Shown here one piece after another: positions 1 to 6,118 of a stretch of DNA of 6,924 nucleotides (within the stretch, counting starts at the first letter, position 1; each line of letters begins with the position of its first letter). The notes under the pieces are model-generated. The model searched no databases, had not been told where the DNA came from, and worked only from the letters and a program-made list of their open reading frames with translations. The stretch comes from Candidatus Omnitrophota bacterium (lineage in GTDB: Bacteria > Omnitrophota > Koll11 > Gorgyraeales > Gorgyraeaceae): positions 1-6,924 of the forward strand of contig JAHIRR010000130.1 of assembly GCA_018818505.1 (NCBI GenBank), written 5' to 3'. A program made the translations under genes and the position numbers.

Positions 1-2
1 AA

Positions 3-644
3 AAGGTTATAAGAAAAAACCCAAAAATATTTATAGGTTACAGCGATATAACGATTCTTTTATCCTATTTATATAGAGTGGGAAGAATGGTAGTATTTCA
101 TGGCCCGGTTGTTTCAGGAGAGATACACGAAAATATGAACAGCATCACATTGCATTATCTATTGAAGGCGATAAAAGAACCTGATATATTCGGCGTGACC
201 GAATTTTCCGCATTAAAATCGCTTAGGCCAGGCAGGGCCACGGGTATCCTTGTAGGAGGCAATATGTCACTTTTGGTAAGTGCCATTGGGACACCTTATG
301 ATATAGATACAGACAACAGAATTCTTTTCCTTGAAGATGTGGGAGAGGACCTGGAGACCATAGACCACTATTTGATGCATTTTAAACTCGCTGGAAAATT
401 TAAGAAAATAAGGGGCATAGTCTTTGGCAGGATGCTTGGCTGCATTGACCACTCAGGGAAAAAGCACAACATAAAAAATGTTTTATATGACATCCTTAAG
501 GATGTAAAGGTGCCGATAATTTATGGATTTCCTTCTGGTCACAGGGTCCTGGGCGGCTCTAATGTAACATTACCTTTCGGAGTAAGCGCCACAATCGATG
601 CATATAAGCCTGTGTTAATCATCAATGAATCGGGGGTCAGATGA
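3..644 (+). CDS. ldcA: LD-carboxypeptidase, peptidase family S66 (5'-truncated by window edge)
   Basis: S66 serine peptidases of the LdcA type remove the terminal D-alanine from murein tetrapeptides in the cytoplasm during peptidoglycan recycling. The frame is open to the first bases of the window, so the gene begins upstream; 213 residues are visible of about 300 usual. The GTG at 78 is internal, because the family motif GYSDIT lies before it (codons 36-53). All three expected catalytic residues are present: Ser in GYSDIT (codon 42-44), Glu in FLEDVGE (codon 333-335) and His in GFPSGH (codon 540-542). Their spacing of 97 and 69 residues is close to the Ser115/Glu217/His285 triad that I recall for Pseudomonas LdcA. 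A GGN motif (LVGGNMSLL) is also family-typical. The stop overlaps the next start as ATGA, indicating translational coupling. The microcin-immunity relative MccF shares the fold and cannot be fully excluded, but the envelope-gene context favours murein recycling. Confidence 0.9.
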   Translation, partial: KVIRKNPKIFIGYSDITILLSYLYRVGRMVVFHGPVVSGEIHENMNSITLHYLLKAIKEPDIFGVTEFSALKSLRPGRATGILVGGNMSLLVSAIGTPYDIDTDNRILFLEDVGEDLETIDHYLMHFKLAGKFKKIRGIVFGRMLGCIDHSGKKHNIKNVLYDILKDVKVPIIYGFPSGHRVLGGSNVTLPFGVSATIDAYKPVLIINESGVR

Positions 645-1225
645 GTCCAGAGTTATTAATGCAGATCTTAATACCTGTTTTAATATTTCTTGCAAGGGTT
701 ACAGATGTTACTATAGGCACTATACGGATCATATTTGTCTCGCGCGGTACAAGGGTGCTTGCGGCGATTTTTGGATTTTTCGAGATACTTATATGGCTGG
801 TAGCGATAAGCCAGATCATGCATAATTTGAATAACATTATGAATTACATAGCATACGCAGCTGGTTTTGCTATGGGCAATTTTATCGGCATTTCAATAGA
901 AAGAAGACTTTTTGCAGGAAAACTGATGATCAGGGCCGTGGCAAAGAAGGATGCCGTAGCTCTTATAGCATCTCTCACTTCTCATGGATATGGGGTTACC
1001 AGTGTAAATGCCCAAGGCGTAACAGGCCCTGTGAAGATTATTTTCACAGTTGTTGATAGAAAGGATGTTGATAGTGTATTACGCATAATCAGGGAATACA
1101 ACCCAAACGCATTCTATACGATAGAAGACATAAGATTTGCAGCAGAGCATAGCCCTTCTTCTATAAGCCCACCTTACGCGAGCTTTTTGAGAAGATTCAA
1201 CGGCTCATTTCAGAAGAGGAAATAA
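641..1225 (+). CDS. UPF0316-type membrane protein (DUF5698 + DUF2179)
   Basis: This 194-residue protein matches the UPF0316 pattern, a family of unknown function. About three hydrophobic membrane segments lie at roughly residues 7-30, 38-58 and 64-86. The first carries the family-like RVTDVTIGTIRIIFVSRG stretch (residues 19-36). A soluble C-terminal part follows (about 95-168) resembling DUF2179, with the typical ending 'NPNAFYTIEDIRF' (residues 154-166). A serine/proline-rich, basic tail (170-194) ends it. The start overlaps the LD-carboxypeptidase stop by 4 nt (ATGA), with a G-rich stretch at 632-636 as a possible weak ribosome binding site. The response regulator begins 12 nt after its stop, so the genes are probably co-transcribed. 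I infer a small inner-membrane protein with a cytoplasmic, possibly ligand-binding, C-terminal domain. No substrate or partner can be read from the sequence. Confidence 0.85.
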   Translation: MSPELLMQILIPVLIFLARVTDVTIGTIRIIFVSRGTRVLAAIFGFFEILIWLVAISQIMHNLNNIMNYIAYAAGFAMGNFIGISIERRLFAGKLMIRAVAKKDAVALIASLTSHGYGVTSVNAQGVTGPVKIIFTVVDRKDVDSVLRIIREYNPNAFYTIEDIRFAAEHSPSSISPPYASFLRRFNGSFQKRK

Positions 1226-1237
1226 TCCCATTTCAAT

Positions 1238-1906
1238 ATGAGAATCTTGCTGATAGAGGATGAAACGAAGATAGCAAGTTTTATAGAACGAGGCTTGAAA
1301 GAGGAGCATTATATTGTTGATGTGGCCTATGAAGGCGATAAGGGGCTTTTTTTAGCTGAAGTCAATACATATGATTTAATAATTCTTGATATAATGCTGC
1401 CAAAAAAAGACGGCATCTCTTTATGCAAGGACCTGCGAACAAAGAAGATAGATACGCCTATATTAATGCTTACTGCAAAGGATAAAGTTGGTGACAAGGT
1501 GCTAGGCCTGGATGCTGGTGCGGACGATTACCTTACAAAGCCATTTGCGTTTGAAGAATTTCTAGCAAGGATAAAAGCCTTATTGCGCCGCAGCCGAAGC
1601 GATAAAAGTACAACTCTTAAGATAGCAGACTTAGAGCTTGATCAGCTCACTCACAGGGTTAAGCGCCAGGAAAAAGAGATAACCCTGACAAGCAAAGAAT
1701 ACACGCTTCTTGAATACCTGATGCTCAACGCTAATCAAGTAGTGACCAGGACCATGATTTCAGAACATGTATGGAATGAGGACTTTGACAGTTTTACCAA
1801 TGTGATAGATGTTTATGTTAATTATCTGCGCAATAAGATTGACAAAAATTTCAAAAAACACCTTATTTATACCATCCGCGGCACAGGTTATATGCTGAAA
1901 GAATAG
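1238..1906 (+). CDS. OmpR/PhoB-family response regulator
   Basis: This is a 222-residue two-component response regulator with a receiver domain (about 1-117) and a C-terminal winged-helix DNA-binding domain (about 125-222). The phosphorylation pocket is complete: acidic E7 and D8, phosphoacceptor D51 (in LIILDIMLP), T79 and K101 (in LTKPF). The winged-helix part shows the usual '[12 protein letters not shown]', '[21 protein letters not shown]' (residues 179-199) and 'IRGTGYML' landmarks. The closest general type is CusR/CopR-like, but the ligand class cannot be assigned. The start is fixed by the MRILLIEDE beginning. The only purine-rich site (AAGAGGA, 1214-1220) is 17 nt upstream, unusually far, so translation may depend on coupling to the preceding gene. 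The sensor kinase begins 1 nt after the stop and is the obvious cognate partner. OmpR-family dimers typically bind direct repeats about 11 bp apart, matching the array at 3414-3444, which makes this protein a candidate binder. Confidence 0.95.
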   Translation: MRILLIEDETKIASFIERGLKEEHYIVDVAYEGDKGLFLAEVNTYDLIILDIMLPKKDGISLCKDLRTKKIDTPILMLTAKDKVGDKVLGLDAGADDYLTKPFAFEEFLARIKALLRRSRSDKSTTLKIADLELDQLTHRVKRQEKEITLTSKEYTLLEYLMLNANQVVTRTMISEHVWNEDFDSFTNVIDVYVNYLRNKIDKNFKKHLIYTIRGTGYMLKE

Positions 1907-1907
1907 C

Positions 1908-3392
1908 ATGCTAAGATTTAATTCAGTAAGATTTAAGATTAGCATTTTATATACCGCAATCCTGGGCCTTATCCTTCTGATCTATAGCGTCTTTCTCTAT
2001 CTCAGCCTGCATTATACCCTTTATGGCGAACTCGACAGAGAGCTGGATATAAAGGCTACAGAAATAACCAGTTTTATAAGTTCTTATCTTGATATATTGG
2101 GGCATGACCGTGAATCATTTGATTTTGCTGTTAAAATGGCGATTCATTTTGATAAGATCGAGCCTTTGGAAGAGAATGAAATAGGAGAGCTGGAAAAGCT
2201 ATGGCTTAATACAGTAGACAAGCTGAATTTGAAAGAGGATTATATCAGTATAATACATATGGCCACCGGGAAACTTGCTGCCTCTTCAAGTAATTTACCG
2301 GGAGGCCTTGTTCTTATGGAGTTGAATGCAAAGAACGCCAGGGATATTATATACGCAAATGTCAGATATGATAAGCGAACCACGAGAGTTATCAGCATGC
2401 CTTTTTCCTGCGGGCGGAACGAGAATTACGTGGTTCAGGTAGGCACTTCGCTAAAGCCGGTTATAGAGCTATTGCAGAACAGATTACTCCATATAGTTTG
2501 CAGTATTCCAATTATTTTGATATTTGCAAGTTTTTTAGGCCGGCTTTTTGTCAAAAGGACCCTTGCTACTGTAGCAGATATTACAAAGACAGCCTCAAAA
2601 ATTACCCATGAAGATTTAAGTTCCAGAGTTAAAACAGAACATGTTGACGAAGAGATGAAATATCTGGTAAATGCGTTTAATGATATGATATCAAGGCTGG
2701 AAGAATCTTTTAAATACATTGCGGAATTTAGCTCGCATGTGGCCCACGAATTAAAAACCCCGCTAGCCATAATAAAAGGGGAATCCGAAGTTACCCTGAG
2801 AAAAGAACGCACAGTAGAGGAATATAAGGGCCTAATAAGGATAAGTCTTGAAGAAGTCGAAAGGATGCTGAGGACAATCAATGGCCTGCTCCTGCTTGCA
2901 AGGCTTGATTACAAGCCTGATGCCCTTGTGTTCGAACAGGTTAATCTGGTGGAGTTATTAAAAGAGATATCCGAACAGGCAAGGATTCTGTCTTGCGTGA
3001 AGGATATTGGCATTACAGTTAATTTTCCAGAAGAAGAGAAACATATAATGGGAGACAGGTTTCATCTAAGGAGGATGTTCTTTAATCTATTAGATAATGC
3101 CATAAAGTTTACACCGGAAAAAGGCAGCATAGACCTATCCCTGAAATATGCAGATAAAGAAGCTATAGTCCTTGTTTCTGATACAGGCATAGGTATTCCA
3201 GAGCCGGATATCCCCAGAATATTCGATAGGTTTTACCGCGTAGATATAGCTGACCAGAAAATTGCGCATGGCGCTGGCCTGGGTTTGAGCATAGCCATTT
3301 CAATTGCCAGGCTTCATAATGGCGATATTTCAGCAGAGAGCAAACCACCGGCTAAAGGCACTACGTTTGCTGTCACCCTACCTCTTTTATAA
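1908..3392 (+). CDS. Membrane sensor histidine kinase (HAMP-HisKA-HATPase)
   Basis: This 494-residue transmembrane kinase should phosphorylate the response regulator encoded 1 nt upstream. In order: TM1 about residues 10-34; an extracytoplasmic sensor region of about 160 residues that I do not recognise; TM2 about 193-214; HAMP about 215-268; HisKA with phosphoacceptor H280 in the H-box HELKTPL (280-286); and a HATPase domain. The ATPase shows the N-box FFNLLDNAIKF (N393, N397), the G1 box DTGIGIP (425-431), the F-box IFDRFYR (438-444) and the G2 box HGAGLGLSIA (454-463). All residues needed for activity appear present. The sequence around the H-box (FSSHVAHELKTPLAIIKGE) resembles the heavy-metal sensor (CusS/CopS-like) group. 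The sensor region lacks a Met/His-rich metal site, so a metal ligand is only a possibility. It also lacks the PAS layout of classical PhoR, which argues against simply naming it PhoR. Confidence 0.95.
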   Translation: MLRFNSVRFKISILYTAILGLILLIYSVFLYLSLHYTLYGELDRELDIKATEITSFISSYLDILGHDRESFDFAVKMAIHFDKIEPLEENEIGELEKLWLNTVDKLNLKEDYISIIHMATGKLAASSSNLPGGLVLMELNAKNARDIIYANVRYDKRTTRVISMPFSCGRNENYVVQVGTSLKPVIELLQNRLLHIVCSIPIILIFASFLGRLFVKRTLATVADITKTASKITHEDLSSRVKTEHVDEEMKYLVNAFNDMISRLEESFKYIAEFSSHVAHELKTPLAIIKGESEVTLRKERTVEEYKGLIRISLEEVERMLRTINGLLLLARLDYKPDALVFEQVNLVELLKEISEQARILSCVKDIGITVNFPEEEKHIMGDRFHLRRMFFNLLDNAIKFTPEKGSIDLSLKYADKEAIVLVSDTGIGIPEPDIPRIFDRFYRVDIADQKIAHGAGLGLSIAISIARLHNGDISAESKPPAKGTTFAVTLPLL

Positions 3393-3400
3393 CCCTTCCG

Positions 3401-3422
3401 AAGATTAAAAAAATTTAATCTT
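3401..3422. repeat. 9-bp perfect inverted repeat after the histidine kinase gene
   Basis: AAGATTAAA (3401-3409) and TTTAATCTT (3414-3422) are exact reverse complements separated by AAAA. The element starts 9 nt after the kinase stop codon and is followed by a T-rich stretch (3421-3438), so it could act as a weak terminator. The stem has only two G-C pairs, which makes an intrinsic terminator doubtful. The right arm is also the first copy of the direct-repeat array at 3414-3444, so the left arm may instead be an inverted operator half-site. Confidence 0.55.
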
Positions 3423-3444
3423 ATTTTAACCTTCTTTTAATCTT
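3414..3444 (+). promoter_or_regulatory. Pho-box-like operator: three direct repeats at 11-bp period
   Basis: Three copies of TTTAA(T/C)CTT begin at 3414, 3425 and 3436, exactly 11 bp (one helical turn) apart: TTTAATCTT, TTTAACCTT, TTTAATCTT. The first eight bases of each fit the cyanobacterial Pho-box consensus as I recall it (Py-TTAA-Py-Py-T/A, three repeats with 3-bp spacers). The 7+4 periodicity is also that of enteric PhoB boxes. The array covers the position where a -35 hexamer would lie (3430-3435, CCTTCT, no consensus), as in activator-dependent Pho promoters. An OmpR/PhoB-family regulator is the likely binder. Whether it is the regulator encoded at 1238-1906 or a separate PhoB is not shown by the sequence. 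Confidence 0.7.
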
Positions 3445-3452
3445 GTCTTAGG

Positions 3453-3458
3453 TATACT
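3453..3458 (+). promoter_or_regulatory. -10 box (TATACT) of the receiver/OmpA-LysM promoter
   Basis: TATACT matches the sigma70 -10 consensus at five of six positions. It begins 10 bp after the 7-base core (TTTAATC) of the last operator repeat, the same spacing I recall for the E. coli phoA promoter. No -35 hexamer is recognisable, so the promoter probably needs an activator. Transcription would begin near 3464-3466, giving a leader of about 20 nt that carries the strong AGGAGG at 3475-3480, 5 nt before the receiver start codon. Confidence 0.6.
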
Positions 3459-3485
3459 TTTGACAAAGAGAAAAAGGAGGTTACC

Positions 3486-3896
3486 ATGAAGAAAATCCTG
3501 ATTGTTGATGATGAGGAGAAAATAAGGAAAATTTATAAAGACCTGCTTATTGATAAGGGATACTATGTTATAGAGGCCGCGAATGCAAACATTGCCAATG
3601 AAGAACTGCTGAGAGAAGAAATAGACCTTGTTCTTTTGGACATAAAGATGCCGAAGATTGACGGAGGCGTAATGTACGATGTCATAAGGATGTTCCATAG
3701 AAAATGTAAAGTAATTGTAACCAGTGTTTATCCTTTGGATGAGCAAATGAAGATTATTCCGGAAGCCGAGGGTTACCATGATAAATCAGAGGGCACCGAA
3801 GTATTGCTTGCCAAAGTAAAAATCCTATTGGAAGACGGCGCTCCAAATAAAAAAAGGGGGTTTTTGTGTCAGGAGAATACTCCCTTAGCTATGTAA
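3486..3896 (+). CDS. Stand-alone receiver-domain (CheY-like) response regulator
   Basis: This 136-residue protein is a single receiver domain with no output domain. Acidic D8 and D9, phosphoacceptor D52 (in LVLLDIKMP), T79 and K100 form the phosphorylation site. The conserved Lys is followed by Ser (DKSEG) rather than the usual Pro, a deviation from the canonical K-P. The domain ends near residue 117; the short tail (118-136) has no recognisable motif and is encoded partly by an A7-G5-T5 homopolymer block (3849-3865). The ribosome binding site AGGAGG at 3475-3480 is optimally placed. The gene follows the Pho-box-like promoter and precedes the OmpA-LysM gene by 25 nt, so the two probably share a transcript. 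Such proteins usually work by protein-protein contact or as phosphorelay intermediates; the partner is unknown. The upstream kinase is a possible phosphodonor by position only. Confidence 0.9.
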   Translation: MKKILIVDDEEKIRKIYKDLLIDKGYYVIEAANANIANEELLREEIDLVLLDIKMPKIDGGVMYDVIRMFHRKCKVIVTSVYPLDEQMKIIPEAEGYHDKSEGTEVLLAKVKILLEDGAPNKKRGFLCQENTPLAM

Positions 3897-3910
3897 ACAA
3901 AAAGGCAAGC

Positions 3911-3917
3911 AAGGAGG
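3911..3917 (+). promoter_or_regulatory. Ribosome binding site of the OmpA-LysM gene
   Basis: AAGGAGG lies 4 nt before the ATG at 3922. It decides that start against the out-of-frame ATG at 3918, which directly abuts the site. The strong site shows that the gene can be translated independently of the receiver gene. Confidence 0.75.
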
Positions 3918-3921
3918 ATGC

Positions 3922-4863
3922 ATGAGAAAGATAGTCATCTTTTTAGTTATTTTCCATTTGTTTTTCATAGATGCGGCTTATTCGTTGTCGAAGGAAGAAA
4001 GAAAACAAAAACAGCTTGAAGGGATGCAAAAGAATTTTGAGTGGTGGCCGACAGACGCTAAGCCAGGGCCGGTGCAGGACGAAGAGCGCGGCGGGTACTG
4101 GTGGTGGCCTGTGGAACCGGGTAATATAAGTCCGTGGGGCAATAGAGGATATATCTATGTCTATAAGATTATCTTTGATTATAAGGAAGAAGAGCTGCCT
4201 GCGCCAGTGGCCCAGGAATTAAGGCCTTCTCTTTTAATAAAAAGAATCGTAAAGAATGTGAAGATATATTTTGATTATGACAAGGCAGTTTTAAGGGGCG
4301 ACCACGGGCTTATTTTGGATAGCGCTGTCAGGGCTCTGAGACAGAGTCCAGAGGCGGATTTACTTATTACAGGTAACTGCGACATACGTGGCTCAGAGGA
4401 ATATAATTTAAAATTAGGGAAGGAAAGAGGAGAGGTGGTAAAAGGATATATGCTGAAAAAAGGCATTCCGGAAGACCGTATCATTATAATAAGCCGCGGC
4501 AAACTCAATGCTGTAGCGCCTATAAGTGACATGATGGGCATGCAGAAAGACAGGAATGCGCAATTCATGGTAGCCGAGGTCGAGGAGGTCATGATACCAT
4601 ATCCAGGCAAGCCGCAAGATAGAGAAGCCAAGGCCATAGATGACGGAAAATATATCATAGAAAAGGAAGAAAAGGTCGAGTCAGAGACAAAGGTTTCTAA
4701 AAAGGAATACACTATTCAAAAAGACGATACCCTGTGGAAGATAGCAAGGGCCCAGCTGGGCAGCGGCCACAGATGGAAGTACTTGTATGAGTTAAATAAA
4801 GACAAGATAAAAAATCCTGATAAGCTAAGGCCCGGCATGACTATAGTTATTCCAGTGGAATGA
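3922..4863 (+). CDS. Secreted OmpA/Pal-like and LysM peptidoglycan-binding protein
   Basis: This 313-residue protein begins with a signal peptide (hydrophobic 4-19, likely cleavage after AYS at about 21). There is no lipobox Cys, so unlike Pal it is probably not lipidated. Residues 39-80 are rich in Trp and Pro, with two WWP motifs (41-43 and 61-63). An OmpA/Pal-type domain spans about 112-220, with KIYFDYDKAVLR, then GNCDIRGSEEYN and LGKERGEVV. D154 and R169 correspond, 15 residues apart, to the diaminopimelate-binding Asp and Arg known in OmpA-like domains. A Lys/Glu-rich linker (about 222-260) leads to a C-terminal LysM domain (262-311, YTIQKDDTLWKIA to LRPGMTIVIP), which binds glycan chains. 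The protein thus combines a peptide-stem binder and a glycan binder, and should sit in the periplasm on the cell wall. It probably shares the Pho-box-like promoter through the receiver gene 25 nt upstream. The two domains are clear; the Trp-rich N-terminal module is unassigned. Confidence 0.92.
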   Translation: MRKIVIFLVIFHLFFIDAAYSLSKEERKQKQLEGMQKNFEWWPTDAKPGPVQDEERGGYWWWPVEPGNISPWGNRGYIYVYKIIFDYKEEELPAPVAQELRPSLLIKRIVKNVKIYFDYDKAVLRGDHGLILDSAVRALRQSPEADLLITGNCDIRGSEEYNLKLGKERGEVVKGYMLKKGIPEDRIIIISRGKLNAVAPISDMMGMQKDRNAQFMVAEVEEVMIPYPGKPQDREAKAIDDGKYIIEKEEKVESETKVSKKEYTIQKDDTLWKIARAQLGSGHRWKYLYELNKDKIKNPDKLRPGMTIVIPVE

Positions 4864-4958
4864 TTATTTAAGAAGTGAGATAATACTTGCTAAGGATAGC
4901 CGCGACATAAGGGTTCTTACAGCCCGCCACGTCAAAATATAACCTCACAAAGCATTGC

Positions 4959-4987
4959 TTGAAATAGATCTGATATAAGGGTAAAAT
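4959..4987 (+). promoter_or_regulatory. Sigma70-type promoter for corA
   Basis: TTGAAA (4959-4964) and TAAAAT (4982-4987) each match the -35 and -10 consensus at five of six positions and are separated by exactly 17 bp. Transcription would start near 4994, giving a leader of about 40 nt with AGGAGG at 5024-5029, 5 nt before the start codon. That leader is too short for an M-box magnesium riboswitch. The remainder of the 171-nt gap (4864-5034) shows no convincing terminator or other structure. Confidence 0.65.
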
Positions 4988-5034
4988 AATGCCATAGAGG
5001 AACCTTTTTTATAGTTGCCGAAGAGGAGGTAAAT

Positions 5035-6117
5035 ATGCCAAGATTAATTAAAAAAGTATCAAAGTCAGCTTCTCTCAGTCCCGGTACTCTTGTTCACATA
5101 GGAGAAGAAAGGATAGAGAAAATAAAAATCAGCATCATTGACTATAGTGAGGAGAGTTTTAAAGAGAGGCAGGGCGTTAAGGTAGAGGAGTGTTTTCCTT
5201 TTAAAGACACGCCTACTGTGACGTGGATAAATGTAGATGGAATTCATCAGGTGGATATTATAGAAAAACTCGGCAAACAGTTTGATATACACCCTCTTGT
5301 TCTGGAGGATATTGTAAATACCTCACAGCGACCAAAGATGGAGGATTTTGAAAACTATATATTCATTGTGATGAAAATGCTTTATTGTGACAAAAACGAT
5401 AACGAGATAAAATCTGAACAGGTGAGCTTGATCCTGGGCTCTAATTTCGTGATTTCTTTTCAGGAAAAAGAAGGCGATGTCTTTGATTCTATAAGAGAAA
5501 GAATTCGGAATGCAAAGGGCCGCATACGAAAAATGGCCTCAGATTACCTTGCGTACAGCCTGATGGATGCTATCGTGGATAATTATTTTGTTATTCTGGA
5601 GAGGATAGGCGAAAGGATAGAGGGCATGGAAGAGGAGCTTTTGGAAAATTCCACTCCCAGGGTCTTGCAGGCCATACATAATTTAAAAGGAGACACTATA
5701 TTCCTGCGTAAGTCAGTATGGCCTCTGCGGGAAGTAATAGGCAGCCTGGAACGCGGGGAATCCCTTCTTATTAAGGATACTACAAATATATTCCTGAGGG
5801 ACCTTTATGACCACACCATACAGGTTATTGATAGCATAGAGAGCTCCAGGGATATAGTCGCAGGCATGGTTGATATATATTTATCCAGTATCAGCAACAA
5901 GATGAACGAGGTCATGAAGACATTGACTATAATTGCCACAATATTTATTCCCATTACATTTGTAGCGGGCATATACGGCATGAATTTTAATCAAGATGCG
6001 TCACGATGGAATATGCCTGAACTTAATTGGAGATTTGGCTATCTTTTTGCCTGGGGAGTAATGCTTCTTATCGCGCTAACCATGCTGGCCTATTTCAGAC
6101 GAAAGAAATGGCTGTAA
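5035..6117 (+). CDS. corA: CorA-type magnesium/cobalt transport protein
   Basis: CorA forms a homopentameric inner-membrane channel importing Mg2+ (and Co2+). This 360-residue protein is full length and, from memory, aligns closely with Thermotoga maritima CorA. Shared blocks include SPGTLV (15-20), TWINVDGIH (63-71), IHPLVLEDI (85-93), SEQVSLIL (127-134) and MKTLTIIATIF (294-304). The signature YGMNF is at 314-318 (GMN 315-317), between TM1 (about 297-314) and TM2 (about 335-353), with a basic RRKKW end. D92 and D256 correspond to the Mg2+-sensing residues D89 and D253 of the Thermotoga protein. M294 and L297 match pore-gating residues M291 and L294, while the third, M302, is Ile (I305). The loop between GMNF and MPEL is about six residues longer than in Thermotoga CorA. 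It has its own promoter and a strong ribosome binding site, and is followed 1 nt later by the TamB-like gene. Confidence 0.96.
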   Translation: MPRLIKKVSKSASLSPGTLVHIGEERIEKIKISIIDYSEESFKERQGVKVEECFPFKDTPTVTWINVDGIHQVDIIEKLGKQFDIHPLVLEDIVNTSQRPKMEDFENYIFIVMKMLYCDKNDNEIKSEQVSLILGSNFVISFQEKEGDVFDSIRERIRNAKGRIRKMASDYLAYSLMDAIVDNYFVILERIGERIEGMEEELLENSTPRVLQAIHNLKGDTIFLRKSVWPLREVIGSLERGESLLIKDTTNIFLRDLYDHTIQVIDSIESSRDIVAGMVDIYLSSISNKMNEVMKTLTIIATIFIPITFVAGIYGMNFNQDASRWNMPELNWRFGYLFAWGVMLLIALTMLAYFRRKKWL

Positions 6118-6118
6118 T

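Noticed and set aside
78..644. GTG at 78 as the start of the LD-carboxypeptidase
   Set aside because: The same frame is open upstream to position 3 and contains the nucleophile motif GYSDIT, so the GTG is internal and the true start is outside the window.
1913..1941. Repeated AAGATTTAA near the kinase start as a possible second operator
   Set aside because: The two copies are 16 bp apart, not 11, differ from the operator unit, and encode the conserved-looking N-terminus (LRFNSVRFKIS) of the kinase.
2435..2881. 148-codon open frame on the minus strand
   Set aside because: It lies wholly inside the histidine kinase gene, whose motifs are intact; the translation has no recognisable domain and is a shadow frame.
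3426..3779. 117-codon open frame on the minus strand
   Set aside because: It covers the receiver gene and its promoter in antisense and has no family resemblance; the plus-strand receiver is unambiguous.
4275..4712. 145-codon open frame on the minus strand
   Set aside because: It is antisense to the OmpA-domain coding region, is Ser-rich with no motif, and has no promoter; it is a shadow frame.
4879..4884. GATAAT as an additional promoter downstream of the OmpA-LysM gene
   Set aside because: No -35-like hexamer lies 16-18 bp upstream, and a much better -35/-10 pair is present at 4959-4987.
4911..4925. GGGTT/AGCCC hairpin as a terminator of the OmpA-LysM gene
   Set aside because: The stem is only five pairs including one G-U and no U-tract follows; it is not a credible intrinsic terminator.
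4988..5034. Magnesium riboswitch (M-box) in the corA leader
   Set aside because: The leader from the inferred promoter is only about 40 nt, far shorter than an M-box, and no conserved structure is visible.
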